64,000 bases of DNA from an uncultured Draconibacterium sp. (GTDB taxonomy: Bacteria > Bacteroidota > Bacteroidia > Bacteroidales > Prolixibacteraceae), in NCBI RefSeq assembly GCF_963674925.1, contig NZ_OY771648.1, positions 124,001 through 188,000 of the forward strand, read 5' to 3'. The translations under genes and the position numbers were made by a program. Position 1 is the stretch's first letter; each line of letters begins with the position of its first letter. The notes below the pieces were generated by a model. The model worked only from the letters and a program-made list of their open reading frames with translations. It was not told where the DNA came from and made no database searches. This document shows positions 51,894 through 60,939 of this stretch, piece by piece.

Positions 51894-54188
51894 CTACAGC
51901 AAACTTAATGTTACAGTTAAACCGGCCATTACAACCGAAACCATAGTCATCAGTTTTATCAAAATATTCAAAGAAGGACCTGAAGTATCTTTAAAAGGAT
52001 CACCAACGGTATCACCAACAACACCTGCATGGTGAGCTTCACTTCCTTTTCCACCATAGTTTCCTTTTTCAATGTACTTTTTAGCGTTATCCCAGGCACC
52101 ACCTGCATTGTTCATAAACACAGCCAGTGTAAAACCGGCAGTCAATCCACCGGCCAACAGACCAATAACACCTGCAACCCCCATTGCTGCACCAACAATA
52201 ATCGGTACAATAATAGCTACCAGCGAAGGCAACAACATTTCGCGCTGAGCACCTTTAGTTGAGATCTCAACACATTTGGCATATTCCGGAGTTGCTGTTC
52301 CTTCCAATATACCCTTAATCTCGCGGAACTGACGACGTACCTCCTCTACCATCGCAGAAGCAGCACGACCTACAGCTTTCATGGTAAGTGCGCTAAAAAG
52401 GAAAGCCATCATCGATCCGAGGAAAAGACCTCCCAGGAACATCGGGTTGAAAAGTGTAATATCGTAGGCAGCCGAAAAATCTTTTACCGAAGCTGTCGAA
52501 ATTTTCACCGTCTGCATTCCGTCGTGAACCGCAGGAGCCACATCGTTATAGAAAATATATTGCCCTTTTGTAACAAATCCTTCGCCGCCTTTGGCAATTT
52601 TACCAAACCACAAACGAACTTCTTCCATATAAGCCGAAATAAGTGCCATGGCAGTAAGCGCCGCAGAACCAATTGCAAATCCTTTACCGGTTGCAGCTGT
52701 TGTATTTCCCAGCATATCCAAAGCATCAGTACGTTCACGTACTTCCGGAGGAAGCTCAGCCATCTCGGCGTTACCACCTGCATTGTCAGCAATTGGTCCG
52801 AAAGCATCGGTAGCCAGTGTAATACCTAACGTAGATAGCATCCCTACCGCGGCAAAACCAATACCGTAAACCCCCATTGCAAATTGCGATGAACCACCGG
52901 CAGCATAAAAAGCGCCTAAAATTCCCAGTACAATGGTTACAACAGGAATCCAGGTTGAACTCATACCAACAGCAATACCATCGATAATAGTCGTAGCCGG
53001 ACCTTGTTGCGCCTGCTCGGCAATTCCTTTTGTTGGTTTGTACTCATCAGAAGTATAATATTCAGTAGCCTGACCAATGATTACACCGGCAGCCAAACCG
53101 ATAATTACAGCCCAGAAAACTCCCCAGGTAATCCAACCTGCAAAAGCCAATCCAACCAGAGCTATCAGAATAAGAACAGAACTACCAAAAGTTCCGATAA
53201 ATAATGCACGTAATAAGTTTTTCTGTGTTGCCGACTCTTTGGTACGTACCATAAAAATACCAATTATCGACAGGACGATACCAATTGCAGCTACAATCAT
53301 CGGAGCTGTAACGGCTTTTATCGGATCGATCTTAGCACTTTCCAGTGCAATGGCAGGAAGTGCAGCACCCAATGCCGCGGTTGCCAAAATAGAACCTGCA
53401 TACGATTCGTAAAGGTCGGCTCCCATACCGGCCACATCACCTACGTTATCACCAACGTTATCGGCAATTGTTGCAGGGTTACGCGGATCGTCTTCAGGAA
53501 TACCGGCTTCAACTTTTCCTACAAGGTCGGCACCAACGTCGGCAGCTTTGGTATAAATACCACCACCAACACGTGCAAACAAGGCCTGTGTAGATGCACC
53601 CATTCCGAAGGTAAGCATCGTTGTTGTAATCTCAACCAGCTTTTGTTGTTCTGTAGTTCCTGCATGAACAAAGTCGAGCCCAAGGAAATGCACACCGTTT
53701 ATCATATGTTCCGGTGTAAAAACAACCTCGCTCAAAAACAAATACCAGGCTGCAATATCGAGAAGTGCAAAACCTACAACAACAAGTCCCATAACCGCTC
53801 CACTACGGAAAGCTACCTGCAAACCTTTATTTAACGACTGCGAAGCTCCGTGGGCTGTACGTGCCGATGCAAAGGTTGCGGTTTTCATTCCCAGGAAGCC
53901 ACACAAACCGGAGAAAAAACCACCGGTAAGGAAAGCGATAGGAACAAACGGGTTTTGAACTTTGAAAAATGCCATAATGGCAAGTAGTATAAACAGAACC
54001 ACAAAAACGATAAATACTACTTTGTACTGTCGTCTCAGATAAGCCATTGCTCCATCACGAACGTATTGTGCAATTTCTTTCATCCGGTCAGTACCTTCTG
54101 AATTCTTCATCATTGATTTGAAGAAAAACCAGGCAAATACCAATGCCAAAATCGAGGCAGCTGGCACTATAATAAATATACTGCTCAT
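51894..54188 (-). CDS. hppA: Membrane-bound ion-pumping pyrophosphatase
   Basis: 764 residues with about 16 membrane segments. It hydrolyses cytosolic pyrophosphate and pumps H+ or Na+ across the inner membrane. Conserved motifs: DVGADLVGKVEAGIPEDDPRNPATIADNVGDNVGD (substrate loop, about 210-245), GNTTAATGKGFAIGSAALTA (about 492-511) and the C-terminal EAHHAGVVGDTVGDPFKDTSGPSLNILIKL. The Ala in GNTTAATGKG, instead of Lys, marks the K+-dependent class. Whether Na+ or H+ is pumped is not settled. Confidence 0.96.
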   Translation of the reverse strand: MSSIFIIVPAASILALVFAWFFFKSMMKNSEGTDRMKEIAQYVRDGAMAYLRRQYKVVFIVFVVLFILLAIMAFFKVQNPFVPIAFLTGGFFSGLCGFLGMKTATFASARTAHGASQSLNKGLQVAFRSGAVMGLVVVGFALLDIAAWYLFLSEVVFTPEHMINGVHFLGLDFVHAGTTEQQKLVEITTTMLTFGMGASTQALFARVGGGIYTKAADVGADLVGKVEAGIPEDDPRNPATIADNVGDNVGDVAGMGADLYESYAGSILATAALGAALPAIALESAKIDPIKAVTAPMIVAAIGIVLSIIGIFMVRTKESATQKNLLRALFIGTFGSSVLILIALVGLAFAGWITWGVFWAVIIGLAAGVIIGQATEYYTSDEYKPTKGIAEQAQQGPATTIIDGIAVGMSSTWIPVVTIVLGILGAFYAAGGSSQFAMGVYGIGFAAVGMLSTLGITLATDAFGPIADNAGGNAEMAELPPEVRERTDALDMLGNTTAATGKGFAIGSAALTAMALISAYMEEVRLWFGKIAKGGEGFVTKGQYIFYNDVAPAVHDGMQTVKISTASVKDFSAAYDITLFNPMFLGGLFLGSMMAFLFSALTMKAVGRAASAMVEEVRRQFREIKGILEGTATPEYAKCVEISTKGAQREMLLPSLVAIIVPIIVGAAMGVAGVIGLLAGGLTAGFTLAVFMNNAGGAWDNAKKYIEKGNYGGKGSEAHHAGVVGDTVGDPFKDTSGPSLNILIKLMTMVSVVMAGLTVTLSLL

Positions 54189-54297
54189 AAATTGATAATT
54201 TTTAATGTAGCTTTTGGCTACGGTTTAGTATTAAATTGAAAATTGTTCTTCTCTTGGTTTCCAGTCCGGTTTTACAAAAAAAACTTTTTGCAATAGA

Positions 54298-54305
54298 CAA
54301 AGATA
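54298..54305 (-). promoter_or_regulatory. TAnnTTTG box for hppA
   Basis: Minus-strand TATCTTTG, 109 bases before the hppA start codon. Confidence 0.4.
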
Positions 54306-54671
54306 AATTTCTGGACGAAATGAGAATTATTAGCTTATGTATTTGACAACAGGTTGAATATTTATTAACACTAGCATAAAAAGCCCAATGCCGCGATAAC
54401 ACTTCAATCCCAAAATCAGGCAACAAAAGGATTTTTGACACACAGCTCAGCACCTTTGCAATATATTGCTACTTTCGACAGTTTCTAAATTACATTTTGA
54501 ATTTACAAATGAAAATAAATATTATAAACCGAAATAAAAGACCTTGCCTTTCTAAAATGTAGGATTAGCTATTATGAACAACACATAAATTCACACAACA
54601 AGTGGTAGTATATTACCCCTTTTCCATTATAAATATTTTGTTCCCTCAAAATCAAAACTTAAATTCAACCG

Positions 54672-54717
54672 GTAAACGGATTTCATTACCAAAGATTAAC
54701 GATATACATCCGTTTAC
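54672..54717 (+). promoter_or_regulatory. Inverted-repeat operator-like pair before the FAD oxidoreductase gene
   Basis: GTAAACGGAT (54672-54681) is exactly complementary to ATCCGTTTAC (54708-54717), 26 bases apart, ending 25 bases before the ATG at 54743. The half-site GTAAACGG resembles the GTTAACGG half of the operator before uxaB. Confidence 0.45.
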
Positions 54718-54742
54718 TGCTTTTAACTAAACCTGATTACCT

Positions 54743-56410
54743 ATGAAAACTAAACATCTCATCCCCATCCTCTTTAGTATTGTCTATTTGTTTTTCGGCT
54801 GTAATCCCAAACAGGATGCAAAGCTTACAAATGCCGATGTTGTAATATATGGTGGCACTTCGGCGGCTGTAACCGCTGCTGTTCAGCTGGCAAAAATGAA
54901 TAAATCGGTTATAATTGTTTGCCCCGATAAACATCTGGGTGGACTAACATCGAGTGGACTAGGATTTACCGACACCGGAAATAAAAGTGTAATTGGCGGG
55001 CTGGCAAGAGAATTTTATCAGCGTGTGTATGCGCATTACCAAACCGACGAAGCCTGGCAATGGGAAAAGCGCGAAGAATATGGCAACACCGGACAAGGCA
55101 CACCGGCAATTGACGGCGATAAACGTACCATGTGGATTTTTGAACCTCACGTGGCCGAGCAGGTTTTTGAGGATTTTATCAGCGAGAACAATATTCGTGT
55201 TGTCAGAGATCGCTGGCTCAACCGTGAGAATGGTGTGGAAAAACAAAACGGCAAAATCGTTTCCATTACCATGCTGAACGGCGAGAAGTACACTGCAAAA
55301 ATATTTATCGATGCCACTTACGAAGGTGATTTAATGGCGGCTGCCGGCGTGAATTACCACCTTGGCCGCGAAGCAAACGCGGTGTACAACGAGCAATGGA
55401 ATGGAATACAAACGGGCGTCCTTCATCACGGACACCATTTCGGCAGCATGAATATCAGTCCTTATGTTGTGCCCGGTGATCCGACAAGTGGCGTTTTGCC
55501 CCGTATTTCAACCGATGATCCGGGGGAAAAAGGAGATGGCGATGAACGTATCCAGGCTTATTGTTTCAGAATGTGCCTAACAAAAGTTCCGGATAACCGT
55601 GTTCCTATCGAGCAACCTGACAATTACGATCCCGCACAATACGAACTGTTGGTTAGGGTGTTAACCCACGGATGGCGCGAGACATTTAATAAATTTGATC
55701 CGATTCCGAACCACAAAACCGATGTAAACAACCACGGGCCATTTAGTTTCGATAATATTGGCATGAACTACGACTACCCCGAAGCCAGCTACGAACGGCG
55801 GGCAGAGATTATTCGCGAACACGAAAACTACCAGAAAGGGCTGCTTTATTTTTATGCTACCGATCCACGAATTCCTGATGAAATACAAAATGAAATGAAA
55901 CAATGGGGTTTGGCAAAAGATGAATTCACCGATAACGGAAACTGGCCTCATCAGATTTATGTACGCGAGGCCCGGCGTATGATTGGCGAATTTGTAATGA
56001 CCGAGAATGAAGTGCTGGGAAAATCGCAGGTTCCTCACTCTATTGGAATGGGTTCGTACACGATGGACTCACACAATACCCAACGATACATTACACCCGA
56101 AGGTTTTGTGCAAAACGAAGGCGACATTGGTGTTCACCCGCATTTGCCTTATCAAATTGCACTGGGATCGATTCTTCCAAAACAGGAAGAATGTGAAAAT
56201 TTACTCGTTCCGGTTGCTGTTTCAAGCTCGCACATTGCATTTGGCTCCATTCGGATGGAACCCGTTTTTATGATACTTGGGCAAAGTGCTGCAATGATTG
56301 CTGCAATGGCATTGGAAGAAGAAACGCCAATTCATGCACTTCAGTATGAGGATATAAAAACAAAACTTGAAGGTGCGGGACAGGTGCTGGAACTTGAGGA
56401 GGCAGAATGA
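54743..56410 (+). CDS. FAD-dependent oxidoreductase lipoprotein
   Basis: 555 residues with lipobox FFGC (Cys20). A flavin-binding Rossmann motif (VVIYGGTSAAVTAAVQLAKMNKSVIIV, about 32-58) is followed by GGLTSSGLGFTDTG. This is the FAD_oxidored type found beside polysaccharide and sugar-acid genes in Bacteroidota. The substrate is unknown. It lies convergently beside uxaA/uxaB, and the operator-like inverted repeat suggests sugar-responsive control, which is inference. Confidence 0.84.
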   Translation: MKTKHLIPILFSIVYLFFGCNPKQDAKLTNADVVIYGGTSAAVTAAVQLAKMNKSVIIVCPDKHLGGLTSSGLGFTDTGNKSVIGGLAREFYQRVYAHYQTDEAWQWEKREEYGNTGQGTPAIDGDKRTMWIFEPHVAEQVFEDFISENNIRVVRDRWLNRENGVEKQNGKIVSITMLNGEKYTAKIFIDATYEGDLMAAAGVNYHLGREANAVYNEQWNGIQTGVLHHGHHFGSMNISPYVVPGDPTSGVLPRISTDDPGEKGDGDERIQAYCFRMCLTKVPDNRVPIEQPDNYDPAQYELLVRVLTHGWRETFNKFDPIPNHKTDVNNHGPFSFDNIGMNYDYPEASYERRAEIIREHENYQKGLLYFYATDPRIPDEIQNEMKQWGLAKDEFTDNGNWPHQIYVREARRMIGEFVMTENEVLGKSQVPHSIGMGSYTMDSHNTQRYITPEGFVQNEGDIGVHPHLPYQIALGSILPKQEECENLLVPVAVSSSHIAFGSIRMEPVFMILGQSAAMIAAMALEEETPIHALQYEDIKTKLEGAGQVLELEEAE

Positions 56411-56566
56411 ACTTCCTCTTAGCAAGCGAACGAGGTATCAATAATAATTTAGTTTAATAACAAGCGTCGAAGTATAATTCAGTAGTCCCGATACGCTCAG
56501 CTATCGAGATTAGTTCGACCATCAAATTACAGTTCGTTTCTCTCCTGTTATTTGGGTCTCGCTGAA
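56411..56566. other. Intergenic tract after the oxidoreductase gene
   Basis: No gene seen. It contains CCCGATACGCTCAGCTATCGAG (56489-56510), a near-palindrome of the kind dispersed between genes in this phylum. Confidence 0.4.
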
Positions 56567-56598
56567 TAAAAAATCCCCGCAACCAACGGCTGCAGGGA
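56567..56598 (-). terminator. Terminator of uxaA
   Basis: TCCCcGCA pairs with TGCaGGGA (56574-56598). On the minus strand six or more T follow. Confidence 0.7.
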
Positions 56599-56627
56599 CT
56601 TAAAATAATACATCTCAATTATGATCG

Positions 56628-58115
56628 CTAAAGCGTTACGCCTGTTTTAAAAATGGCAATTTCTTTAAACCCGGTTTTTTCGTGGTTTAACTTTTTGCCA
56701 CTGGCAACTTCAATAATAAACTGTACAAAGTCTTCCAAAAGCTCGTCCATCGTTTTGCCCTCAAGCAAAGTGCCGGCGTTAAAATCTATCCAGTTTTTCT
56801 TTTTGTTGAATAAATCGGAATTGGTAGAAATTTTCATGGTAGGCACAAAACTGCCAAACGGTGTTCCGCGCCCTGTAGTAAACAATACCATCTGGCAACC
56901 GCTAAATCCGAGTGCCGATGCAGCCACCAAATCGTTTCCGGGTGCCGACAATAAATTCAATCCTTTTGTTTTTAAAGGCTCGGCATATTTCAACACGTCG
57001 ACCACTGTTGCAGTACCCCCCTTTTGGGTACATCCCAGCGATTTATCTTCGAGGGTTGAAATACCGCCCTTTTTATTTCCCGGCGACGGATTTTCGTAAA
57101 CCGGCAAATTATGTTGCAGATAATAATCCTTAAAATCATTGATCAGGCTCACCGTCTTATCAAACACCTCTTTGTTTTGAGCACGCTCCATCAGCAAGGT
57201 TTCGGCACCAAACATTTCAGGCACTTCGGTAAGAATAGTCGTTCCACCCTGCGCTACCAGAAAATCGGAGAAAGCACCCACCAGCGGATTGGCAGTAATT
57301 CCTGAAAAACCATCCGAGCCACCACATTTTAATCCAATATTCAACTCCGACAAAGGAACAGCTTCACGTTGATCAGTGTGCATCACAGCGTAGATTTCTT
57401 TCAAAATCTCCAGCCCGGTTTCCACTTCATCCTCTACATCCTGCGATGCTAAAAAGCGTACGCGGCTTTCGTCGTAATCGCCAATAAACTTTTTCAGGTG
57501 ATCGATCTGGTTGTTTTCGCAACCCAAACCCAACACAAAAACACCACCGGCATTCGGGTGATTGATCACATCAGCCAGTGCTTTTTGCGTATTCACATGA
57601 TCGTCGCCCAACTGCGAGCAACCATAGCTGTGTTTAAACACTTCTACCCCATCAATATCGGTAGGATTTACTTCCTGCTTAAACAAATCGATAATCTGCT
57701 GCGCCTGTCCGTTCACACAACCAACTGTTGGCACAATCCACAGCTCGTTACGAATTCCCACCTTTCCATTGTCACGTTTATAGCCCTCGAAAGTAAGCTC
57801 CCGTTCAGCAACGGCCAGTTCGTTCAATTTCTGATCGAAAGAATAATTGATGGTGCCCGAAAGATTTGTTTTCAGGTTCTGAACATGTATGTGTTCTCCG
57901 GCTTCGATGGCTTGTGTAGCATGACCAATCGGCGCACCATATTTGATAATATCCTCGTTTTCGGCAATTGCAACAAGTGCCATTTTGTGGCCTTTCGGAA
58001 CATCACCAACAACCGTCAGTTTCTGTCCGTCAACCTCAATGATTTTACCTGCCGTAAAATCCTTTAAGGCGATGATCACATTGTCGGTTGGATTTATTTT
58101 TATGTAGTCTGCCAT
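56628..58115 (-). CDS. uxaA: Altronate dehydratase
   Basis: Converts D-altronate to 2-keto-3-deoxygluconate in galacturonate catabolism. 495 residues: N-terminal SAF domain (about 1-95), then the UxaA catalytic domain (GYKRDNGKVGIRNELWIVPTVGCVNGQAQQI, FKHSYGCSQLGDD, GLKCGGSDGFSGITANP). The metal-ligand Cys/His residues are in these segments. Second gene of an operon with uxaB; an imperfect hairpin lies in the 89-base gap. Confidence 0.94.
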   Translation of the reverse strand: MADYIKINPTDNVIIALKDFTAGKIIEVDGQKLTVVGDVPKGHKMALVAIAENEDIIKYGAPIGHATQAIEAGEHIHVQNLKTNLSGTINYSFDQKLNELAVAERELTFEGYKRDNGKVGIRNELWIVPTVGCVNGQAQQIIDLFKQEVNPTDIDGVEVFKHSYGCSQLGDDHVNTQKALADVINHPNAGGVFVLGLGCENNQIDHLKKFIGDYDESRVRFLASQDVEDEVETGLEILKEIYAVMHTDQREAVPLSELNIGLKCGGSDGFSGITANPLVGAFSDFLVAQGGTTILTEVPEMFGAETLLMERAQNKEVFDKTVSLINDFKDYYLQHNLPVYENPSPGNKKGGISTLEDKSLGCTQKGGTATVVDVLKYAEPLKTKGLNLLSAPGNDLVAASALGFSGCQMVLFTTGRGTPFGSFVPTMKISTNSDLFNKKKNWIDFNAGTLLEGKTMDELLEDFVQFIIEVASGKKLNHEKTGFKEIAIFKTGVTL

Positions 58116-58130
58116 TTCTGTTTTTAAAAG

Positions 58131-58196
58131 TTTCTCGCAGATTTCGCGGAAAACGCAGATACGTTTTTAATTAATTTCAGCGAAATCAGCGAGAAA
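58131..58196. repeat. REP-like inverted repeat between uxaB and uxaA
   Basis: TTTCTCGCAGATTTCGC (58131-58147) is complementary to GCGAAATCAGCGAGAAA (58180-58196) in 16 of 17 positions, with a 32-base loop. The arm sequence is of the type seen dispersed in bacterial genomes. It may modulate readthrough or mRNA stability within the operon. Confidence 0.6.
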
Positions 58197-58204
58197 GACA
58201 TTGT

Positions 58205-59710
58205 TTAATTGCTCATTTTATCAATGGTTATCTGCATCAGCGGATTGTCTTCGCTAAGCACCGCTTTAACCGCTTTTTTCATGCCCACCTGCGTAATCAG
58301 AAACAGGTAGTGACTAACGGTAATCGTGAGGTTTGGAATATCATTCAGGTTTTGTTTCCAAACTTTATCAAGGCTCAATACTTTTTCGCACAAATTGTAG
58401 ATTGAAATCGGACGACCGTCACATTCGGCCCAGGCTTCTTTGTAGAAATCAACAATCCACTCATCATCCTGCACATTGTAAGCTTCGCCATTGGCCTCTC
58501 CTTTAAAATAAGCGATCATGGCAGCCAGCGAGAACACCAGCTTTTGTGGCAACATGCCGTGTTTTTGTTCGAAGTTAATCAGTGACGGCAGGTTCCGCGT
58601 TTCCCATTTCGACATGGCGTTTAAGGCAATACTTTGCCACTGGTGACGAATAAACGGATTGGCAAAACGCTCCAGAATCTTGTTGGCGAATTTCTTCAGT
58701 TCCTTTTCTGTTCCATCCAGAACCGTCAACACCTCATCGTAAACCAATTCCTTCATAAAACTACCCACCTCAAGGTTTTCGTAGGCATCGCGAACGGTTT
58801 CAATTCCGCTAAGGTACGACACCGCATAACTTCCGGTGTGACAACCGTTCAGCACCTGTACTTTTTGCTCGCGGAAACGTTTCATATCTTTTACAAACTT
58901 CACTTCCAGGCCGGCCTTTTCAGCTGGAAATTCATCCTGCACCCATTCCGGCGCTTCAATTACCCACAAGTGGAAATATTCGCCAACGACAACCAGGTTA
59001 TCTTCGTAACCCAACTCCTCCTGAATTTCTTTGATCTCATCGCGTGGGAAACCCGGTACAATACGATCAACCAGTGTGCTACAGAAACAACAAGCTTCGT
59101 TCACCCAGTTGATAAAATCGTCGCCAAGATTCCATTTTTCGGCATGCTGCAATACAAATTTCTTGAGTATATCGCCATTACGGTCGATCAGCTCGCAGGC
59201 AAAAAAGATCAAACCTTTTGATTTGTCGCCATTAAATTCGTTGTAGCGCATGTATAACATGGCAGCCACTTTTGCCGGAAACGAATTCTGTGGATCCATA
59301 TCCAGCGTATCGCTTTCTTCCCAGCTGATACCGGCTTCGGTAGTATTCGAAAACACAAAACGAAGATCGGGATTCAGAATACTTTCTTTGTACGATTCAA
59401 ACTCGCTGTATGGGTTAATTCCTTTATTGATACAGTCAATCAGCGAAAATTCGGTTACCGGCTTTCCGTTTTTAATCCCTTTCAGGTAAACGTGGTAAAG
59501 CCCGTCCTGGTCGTTTAGCATATCAACCATACCGTTTGGCAGCGGCTGAACCACATCAACACCGGCGTTAAAACCGATCTCTTTGTTCATTTTATCAACG
59601 ATCCAGTCGGTGAAAGCACGTAAAAAATTTCCTTCTCCAAACTGAAGTATGCGTGTTGGGTAACTATTTGTTTCAGTTGCACTGGTACGATTTAATTTCT
59701 TCATCATCAA
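58205..59710 (-). CDS. uxaB: Tagaturonate reductase
   Basis: Reduces D-tagaturonate to D-altronate with NADH. 501 residues of the mannitol dehydrogenase family: N-terminal Rossmann segment TRILQFGEGNFLRAFTDWIVDKM, FVFSNTTEAGISW, and the catalytic-region NGCHTGSYAVSYLSG. First gene of the uxaB-uxaA operon, with a LacI-type operator and -7 box upstream. The isomerase uxaC is not in the window. Confidence 0.94.
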   Translation of the reverse strand: MMMKKLNRTSATETNSYPTRILQFGEGNFLRAFTDWIVDKMNKEIGFNAGVDVVQPLPNGMVDMLNDQDGLYHVYLKGIKNGKPVTEFSLIDCINKGINPYSEFESYKESILNPDLRFVFSNTTEAGISWEESDTLDMDPQNSFPAKVAAMLYMRYNEFNGDKSKGLIFFACELIDRNGDILKKFVLQHAEKWNLGDDFINWVNEACCFCSTLVDRIVPGFPRDEIKEIQEELGYEDNLVVVGEYFHLWVIEAPEWVQDEFPAEKAGLEVKFVKDMKRFREQKVQVLNGCHTGSYAVSYLSGIETVRDAYENLEVGSFMKELVYDEVLTVLDGTEKELKKFANKILERFANPFIRHQWQSIALNAMSKWETRNLPSLINFEQKHGMLPQKLVFSLAAMIAYFKGEANGEAYNVQDDEWIVDFYKEAWAECDGRPISIYNLCEKVLSLDKVWKQNLNDIPNLTITVSHYLFLITQVGMKKAVKAVLSEDNPLMQITIDKMSN

Positions 59711-59769
59711 AAAATCTATAACCTTATTTTACAGGTATAATTAGTACTTTATTTATTGTTTTGAGCGGG

Positions 59770-59777
59770 CAAATATA
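59770..59777 (-). promoter_or_regulatory. TAnnTTTG box for uxaB
   Basis: Minus-strand TATATTTG, 60 bases before the uxaB start. Confidence 0.6.
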
Positions 59778-59792
59778 AGTTTTAAAAGTCTT

Positions 59793-59808
59793 CCGTTAAC
59801 GTTAACGG
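59793..59808. promoter_or_regulatory. 16-bp perfect palindromic operator of LacI type
   Basis: CCGTTAACGTTAACGG is a perfect palindrome with the central CG characteristic of LacI-family operators. It lies 16 bases upstream of the -7 box, over the expected -33 region, as expected for repression or induction control of uxaB-uxaA. Confidence 0.65.
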
Positions 59809-60097
59809 TTTGAAATATTTTGGGCTACTTTCATGAAAAACTGAATGAAAAAATCGCAGAAAGTGCCTATTATCAGGGAGTCTGAGAACTATTTTTTAGC
59901 ACAAAAAAGTTTATCCGACTTGTTGGCGGGTTAAGCGAATGTTAATCGGAGTAAAAAAGGGAACAAAAACAGTTTTTTAACTATTACAAAAAAACAATTA
60001 TATTTAATGCACTAAAAACCAAAATTGCCGAATACATTGAACCTTACTCTGCACAAAATAAAAACTCAAACCAGCGCATTTTCACACAATAAAAAAC

Positions 60098-60173
60098 TAC
60101 ATAACAACACATTACAGACGTGTATGATAATAAGATATATGTGCACCTTACACATATACATACGTTGTAGGTC
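60098..60173. repeat. attC-like boundary 1 (start of cassette-like unit 1)
   Basis: An ACATAAC word (60099-60105) is followed by nested inverted arms: GTATG (60122-60126) with CATAC (60159-60163), and TATATGTG (60136-60143) with CACATATA (60151-60158). It ends in GTTGTAGGTC (60164-60173). Short hairpin with an unpaired side, similar in layout to integron attC sites. Confidence 0.5.
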
Positions 60174-60209
60174 ATTTAAAAAAAGCACACACTAAATCAT
60201 AATAAAACA

Positions 60210-60701
60210 ATGGATAAAATAGCACTTATATTTTTCACTGTAGGGATTCTAATATTTCTTATAATTGCTTTATCTCTTACAAGTGGGGTTATGAAAAAGT
60301 CTAGGTCTTTATTAGTTTCACTTAGCAATCAAAACCTTTGTAATATTATGGTTACTTTCTTTCAGAATGGCTCATCAAAATCAGGTGCGTCGACATTCGG
60401 ATTCCCTTTAAAATCTAAGATGTTTTATAATAATGATGTTATTATAATTACTCCAAAATCGATTTTCTCTTTAAGTAGTATGTCTTATATTAACTTACCT
60501 TTAATTCTGACAAACAACGTTGAAAAATATAAAGAATTAACAAAATCAAATTATATATTTCGTCCTACATCAATACAATCAAATGGATTAAAGAAACTAA
60601 TAATTAAATATAATGGTAGTGGTTTTGTAAAAAGCTATACAGTACAAGTCAATTGTAAAACAAGAGAGGATAAGGAAAAAATACTATCTGTTAATTTATA
60701 A
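60210..60701 (+). CDS. Unknown membrane-anchored protein of cassette-like unit 1
   Basis: 163 residues with one N-terminal membrane helix (about 5-27) and a soluble, probably beta-rich remainder with many Ser/Asn/Lys. No domain recognised. The codon use is far more AT-rich than in the genes to the left. The start lies 36 bases after the unit's first word GTTGTAGGTC; the stop is 17 bases before its complement. Confidence 0.6.
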   Translation: MDKIALIFFTVGILIFLIIALSLTSGVMKKSRSLLVSLSNQNLCNIMVTFFQNGSSKSGASTFGFPLKSKMFYNNDVIIITPKSIFSLSSMSYINLPLILTNNVEKYKELTKSNYIFRPTSIQSNGLKKLIIKYNGSGFVKSYTVQVNCKTREDKEKILSVNL

Positions 60702-60718
60702 CAAAAAAAAGGAAAAAC

Positions 60719-60922
60719 GACCTACAACAGGCTAGCATAGATAATATGGCAATGAGGCTGTTACACGACTTTCAGTAGTTTCTAGCAGCTCCGCCAAATC
60801 AGAGATTTGACAGAGACTGAACTTTGAATTTCTCAGTAAAATCTCTGATTTGGCTCTGTGGGGAATCCGAAGAGAAATTGGTTTCTAATGCCATACTATC
60901 CATCTAGCAATCGTTATGTGGT
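60719..60922. repeat. attC-like boundary 2 (long imperfect palindrome)
   Basis: Starts with GACCTACAAC (60719-60728), the exact complement of the word opening unit 1. An outer arm GCTAGCATAGATAATATGGC (60731-60750) matches TGCCATACTATCCATCTAGC (60889-60908) imperfectly. An inner 16-bp perfect arm GCCAAATCAGAGATTT (60793-60808) pairs with 60839-60854 around a 30-base loop. The site ends in GTTATGTGGT (60913-60922), which opens unit 2. About 200 bases, longer than most attC sites. Confidence 0.6.
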
Positions 60923-60939
60923 ATTTTAAAAACTAAGAA

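Larger units (their letters stand above)
54189..54742. other. Divergent intergenic region between hppA and the FAD oxidoreductase gene
   Basis: 554 bases, AT-rich, no gene supported. Near hppA a TATCTTTG box (54298-54305, minus) fits the -7 consensus. Near the oxidoreductase gene lies a 10-base inverted repeat (54672-54681/54708-54717). The minus-strand frame at 54202-54453 has no features of a real gene. Confidence 0.6.
59711..60209. other. Region between uxaB and the cassette-like array
   Basis: 499 bases without a gene. The uxaB side has the promoter and operator. From about 59,820 on the sequence is AT-rich and unremarkable until the first palindromic boundary at 60098-60173. Confidence 0.6.

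Noticed and set aside
54202..54453. 83-codon minus-strand frame upstream of hppA
   Set aside because: Lies over the hppA promoter region and looks like random AT-rich sequence.
60164..60728. Unit 1 as a mini-transposon with terminal inverted repeats
   Set aside because: The opening/closing words differ between units 1 and 2 and the units abut directly through a palindrome, which fits cassettes better; not fully excluded.
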